From JBBRLG01 sp038231495 (GTDB lineage Bacteria; Planctomycetota; Planctomycetia; Gemmatales; Gemmataceae), in assembly GCA_038231495.1 (NCBI GenBank), contig JBBRLG010000314.1:1-8701 (forward strand): a stretch of 8,701 nt of DNA. The letters run 5' to 3'. The first letter of the stretch is position 1; every line of letters begins with the position of its first letter. The notes below the pieces were generated by a model. That model was not told the origin of the DNA. It worked only from the letters and a program-made list of their open reading frames with translations, and did not search any database. Shown one piece after another: positions 6,719 through 8,701 of this stretch. The translations under genes were made by a program, and so were the position numbers.

Positions 6719-7126
6719 ATGGCGCTGTGGTTGTTCAAGCAGGAACCCGCCTGTTATTCCTTTTCAGACTTGCGCCGCGACGGCACCACCGTTTGGGACG
6801 GTATCTCCAACAGCTTGGCCTTAAAGAACTTGGGGCAAGTTAGGCGCGACGACCGCGTGTTTTTCTACCACACCGGCAAAGAGAAAGCTATCGTTGGGGA
6901 AATGCGCATCGTGGCCGACCCGCATACCGGAACCGCCAACGACAAGGCCGTGGTTGTTGAGGTCGCTTTCGTCCGCGAATGGGCTCGGTCGGTGACGCTT
7001 GCCGAGATCAAAAGCGATAAACGCTTGGCCGGATGGGACTTGATTCGTTTGCCCCGGCTGTCGGTTCTGCCCGTGTCCGCGGCCCAATGGCGGCGCGTGG
7101 AAGAATTGAGCGAAAAAGACGGTTAA
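6719..7126 (+). CDS. EVE domain-containing protein (PUA-like fold)
   Basis: A 135-residue protein matching the EVE domain (thymocyte nuclear protein 1 / YTH-related PUA superfamily). Visible features are WLFKQEP (4-10), TTVWDGISNSLALKN (23-37; WDG-x-x-N is the core motif), DDRVFFYHTGKEKAIVGE (44-61), LAEIKSDKRL (94-103) and RLSVLPVSAAQW (113-124). EVE domains are thought to bind modified nucleobases in DNA or RNA. Some sit with restriction systems, but no such neighbour is seen here, so a housekeeping RNA- or DNA-binding role is as likely. The ATG at 6719 has GGAGA (6705-6709) 9 nt upstream, whereas TTG at 6713 would be only 3 nt from it. It lies 104 nt past the ligase gene. Slightly short for the family but complete. 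Confidence 0.92.
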   Translation: MALWLFKQEPACYSFSDLRRDGTTVWDGISNSLALKNLGQVRRDDRVFFYHTGKEKAIVGEMRIVADPHTGTANDKAVVVEVAFVREWARSVTLAEIKSDKRLAGWDLIRLPRLSVLPVSAAQWRRVEELSEKDG

Positions 7127-7167
7127 TCCTGCCCACCGCCCGTAAAATGAGAGAGGACGGTCGCCCA

Positions 7168-7195
7168 TTGTCCTGGTTCGCCCCGGTACTATAAT
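7168..7195 (+). promoter_or_regulatory. Sigma-70-type promoter of the DHH phosphoesterase gene
   Basis: TTGTCC (7168-7173) and a perfect TATAAT (7190-7195) are 16 bp apart. Transcription would begin near 7202, giving a leader of about 155 nt before the ATG at 7357. It is the best promoter-like sequence in the window and suggests the DHH gene is transcribed separately from the EVE gene. Confidence 0.6.
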
Positions 7196-7204
7196 TTTGT
7201 TCAG

Positions 7205-7340
7205 AGTCAGAGCCGCAACGGGAAAGGCTTGCTGCCCGTCACGAAGACGACGGCATGAGACGGATTTCCCGGACCCTTCCGTTGCACGGTCGTCCGTACC
7301 ACGGTGCGAACAGGCCGGCAGTGCTCTGACTTTTCTTTAA
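7205..7340 (+). ncRNA. Candidate structured leader RNA or small RNA
   Basis: From just after the predicted transcription start, AGTCAGAGC (7205-7213) pairs perfectly with GCTCTGACT (7323-7331) and closes a branched structure. Inside, GCAACGG (7215-7221) pairs with CCGTTGC (7279-7285). Within that helix, TGC-CGTC (7233-7240, one bulged C) pairs with GACGGCA (7249-7255). A small hairpin ACGG-TCGT-CCGT (7286-7297) sits beside it. The closing helix runs into TTTTCTTTAA (7331-7340), terminator-like. It could be a riboswitch or attenuator for the DHH gene, or a free small RNA. It matches no riboswitch class, SRP RNA or 6S RNA that I recognise. Confidence 0.4.
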
Positions 7341-7356
7341 TATGAGGAACGAACCT

Positions 7357-8442
7357 ATGGCGCGGCACGGCGCCGACAGCGGATTGAACGGTAAGACACC
7401 CGATCGCCTTTCCGACCGCTTTCTCGCGGGCTTACACGACGCAACGTCGGTCACTTTTGTATCCCACGTCCACCCGGACCCCGACAGCCTGGGCAGCATG
7501 ATGGGGTTGGCCCACCTCATCGAGACCCGGCTGGGCAAACCCACGCGCCTGACGCGCGACGGCCTCATTAGCCGGGCCGAGAACCGGGCGATGGTAGACC
7601 TCCTCGACATCGATTTGGTCCCGATCGAAAAGTCGTCGTGGCACGAAGGCTCGGCCCTCGTCATGGTGGACAGTCAGCCGAACACGGGTCGGCACAACCT
7701 CGACCCCGCCGCGCCGCTGTACGCGGTCATCGACCACCACGACACGCCCGGCGAACTCGACGGCATTCCGTTCGTGGACGTGCGCAACACCCTGGGGGCC
7801 ACCTGTTCGCTGGTAACGGGCTACCTGATGGAACAGGAGGTCGAACTGCCGCCTACCGTCGCCACGGGTCTGCTCTACGGCATCGAAACGGAAACGAGCG
7901 GCTACCCGCGCGAGGCCTGTGAGTTGGACGACGAGGCGTTGCTCTACCTGTATCCGCAGGCCGACAAGGACCTCCTCGCCCGCATCCGCAACGCCCGGCT
8001 GCCGCAAAGCCACTTCGAAGGCTACCTGCGCGCGCTGCAAAGCTCGTTCATCTACGACCGGCTCATCATCAGCTGGGTGAATGACCTGCCGCAACCGGAG
8101 ATGGCGGCGGAGGTGGTCGATTTCTTGATCCGCTTCGAGGAAGTCGATTGGGCGGTCTGCGCCGGCGTCTTTCAGGACAAGCTGATTTTGTCCGTGCGGG
8201 CGGCGGTCGAAAACGCCCACGCCGGCGAGATGTTGCAGAAGGTGGTCGGCAAAAGGGGCCGCGCCGGCGGCCACGACCGCCGGGCGGGCGGCACCATCTT
8301 TTTGACTAGCACGACGGCCACCGCCGTCGAACAGGTGCGGAGCGAGCTGCGCACGCGGTTGTTGCGCGCCTTGCGCATCGACGAGTGCCGGGGACAACGG
8401 CTCGTGTCGCGCCGGGAGATGCTTCAGAACTTGCAAAGTTAA
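7357..8442 (+). CDS. DHH/DHHA1 family phosphoesterase (NrnA-like)
   Basis: A 361-residue cytoplasmic protein. Members of this family (bifunctional oligoribonuclease/pAp phosphatase NrnA and related enzymes) use two Mn2+ ions to degrade nanoRNA, pAp or cyclic-dinucleotide products; which substrate applies here is not visible. DHH motif I is SHVHPDPDSLGS (36-47, metal ligands D41 and D43), motif II is MVDSQ (D105), motif III is IDHHDT (125-130), followed by DVRNTLGATCSL (141-152). The motif IV region is YGIETETSG (174-182), where most relatives have D-T and this protein has E-T (E179). The DHHA1 domain fills the C-terminal third, with its GGH motif at 304-306 (GRAGGHDRRAGG). The ATG at 7357 has TGAGGAA (7343-7349) 7 nt upstream. 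An in-frame ATG at 7342 has no Shine-Dalgarno and overlaps this site. The palindromic repeat follows the stop. Confidence 0.9.
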   Translation: MARHGADSGLNGKTPDRLSDRFLAGLHDATSVTFVSHVHPDPDSLGSMMGLAHLIETRLGKPTRLTRDGLISRAENRAMVDLLDIDLVPIEKSSWHEGSALVMVDSQPNTGRHNLDPAAPLYAVIDHHDTPGELDGIPFVDVRNTLGATCSLVTGYLMEQEVELPPTVATGLLYGIETETSGYPREACELDDEALLYLYPQADKDLLARIRNARLPQSHFEGYLRALQSSFIYDRLIISWVNDLPQPEMAAEVVDFLIRFEEVDWAVCAGVFQDKLILSVRAAVENAHAGEMLQKVVGKRGRAGGHDRRAGGTIFLTSTTATAVEQVRSELRTRLLRALRIDECRGQRLVSRREMLQNLQS

Positions 8443-8451
8443 GATCGTTTT

Positions 8452-8529
8452 GCCGCTTGCGGCTTTGCGCTCGGCCGCTTGCGGCTTAGCGCTCGGCCGC
8501 TTGCGGCTTAGCGCTAAGCCGCAAGCGGC
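8452..8529. repeat. 22-bp tandem repeat ending in a perfect 34-bp palindrome
   Basis: The 22-base unit starting GCCGCTTGCGGCTT occurs at 8452-8473 and 8474-8495, differing at one base (TTTGC against TTAGC). A third start at 8496 continues into its own reverse complement. Bases 8496-8529 are therefore a perfect 34-bp palindrome with GCTAAGCCGCAAGCGGC as its right half. Each unit also contains the small hairpin CCGC-TT-GCGG. It begins 10 nt after the DHH stop, so it may end that transcript, though no T-run follows. Its core resembles that of the palindrome at 1-68. Confidence 0.9.
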
Positions 8530-8589
8530 AATCCCTTGTTAGTACCTCTTACAATCCGTCCGGGGTGTAACCAAGTTCTCTGGTGGTGA

Positions 8590-8700
8590 TCAGGCCGCCA
8601 TGCTCCCGTAGGTTTCCCCCTGGCAGGTATGGCGCACGCAGACCAGGCTGGCCATCGGTTGCACGTTGCGCTTGTTCCACCGAGCACCGCGACGCTTCAG
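8590..8700 (-). pseudogene. Possible C-terminal end of a transposase, cut by the window edge
   Basis: On the minus strand 36 codons run in from the window edge to a TGA at 8590-8592, reading LKRRGARWNKRNVQPM and ASLVCVRHTCQGETYGSMAA. A G-A-R-W block near the C-terminus followed by a Met/Leu-rich helix is reminiscent of ISKra4- or UPF0236-like transposases. That is recognition of a short motif only. Another minus-strand frame is also open here (to a TAA about 40 nt further on), so the frame is not certain. It may be the end of an intact gene outside the window or a remnant. Confidence 0.3.
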
Positions 8701-8701
8701 A

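Noticed and set aside
6719..7126. EVE gene as part of a restriction or defence system
   Set aside because: No nuclease, methyltransferase or McrB-like partner is in the window; the neighbours are a glycan ligase and a DHH phosphoesterase.
7205..7340. SRP RNA, 6S RNA, TPP, guanidine-II or SAH riboswitch
   Set aside because: None of the required conserved loops or helix order is present; only isolated short matches such as an ACGA in a hairpin loop.
7432..8436. 334-codon minus-strand ORF opposite the DHH gene
   Set aside because: Shadow created by GC-rich codon bias; the plus strand carries all DHH/DHHA1 motifs.
8452..8529. CRISPR-like array
   Set aside because: The 22-base units are directly adjacent with no spacers, and the last folds back on itself.

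Overview
The window looks like chromosomal DNA from a GC-rich planctomycete, most likely of the Gemmataceae. This is inferred from three things. A predicted surface protein has an N-terminus with Arg/Asn-rich residues followed by LEALEDRTLPAS, common in planctomycete exported proteins, and a DUF4214 tail. DUF4058 and DUF4416 genes occur together. The spaces between genes hold several families of long GC-rich palindromes of the kind scattered through such genomes. I cannot assign a species.

Layout, left to right. Bases 1-209 are non-coding: a 68-bp palindrome, one copy (A) of a poly-C/poly-G palindromic repeat, and a likely terminator for the gene that follows on the minus strand. Bases 210-2063 (minus) encode a 617-residue predicted exported protein with a right-handed beta-helix region and four C-terminal DUF4214 repeats. 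Its upstream region holds two more copies (B and C) of the poly-C/poly-G repeat, facing each other. Bases 2224-2651 have no gene I can support.

Everything from 2652 to 8442 is on the plus strand: a DUF4058 protein (2652-3335), a long hairpin repeat (3340-3432), a DUF4416 protein (3444-3995), a large O-antigen ligase/Wzy-like membrane protein with an extra C-terminal domain (4122-6614, or from an ACG at 4068), an EVE-domain protein (6719-7126), and a DHH/DHHA1 phosphoesterase of the NrnA type (7357-8442). The last gene has a clear sigma-70-type promoter and a leader of about 150 nt that can fold into a closed, branched structure ending in a U-rich run. After it come a 22-bp tandem repeat ending in a perfect 34-bp palindrome (8452-8529) and, on the minus strand at the edge, what may be the last 36 codons of a transposase.

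The genes do not form a recognisable pathway. Spacing, repeats between genes and a separate promoter suggest mostly independent units. I found no CRISPR array, tRNA, rRNA, toxin-antitoxin pair or defence island. The points most worth a second look are the structured leader before the DHH gene, the probable ACG start (or ATG-to-ACG change) of the ligase gene, the Asp-to-Glu change in DHH motif IV, and the repeats that bracket the beta-helix gene.
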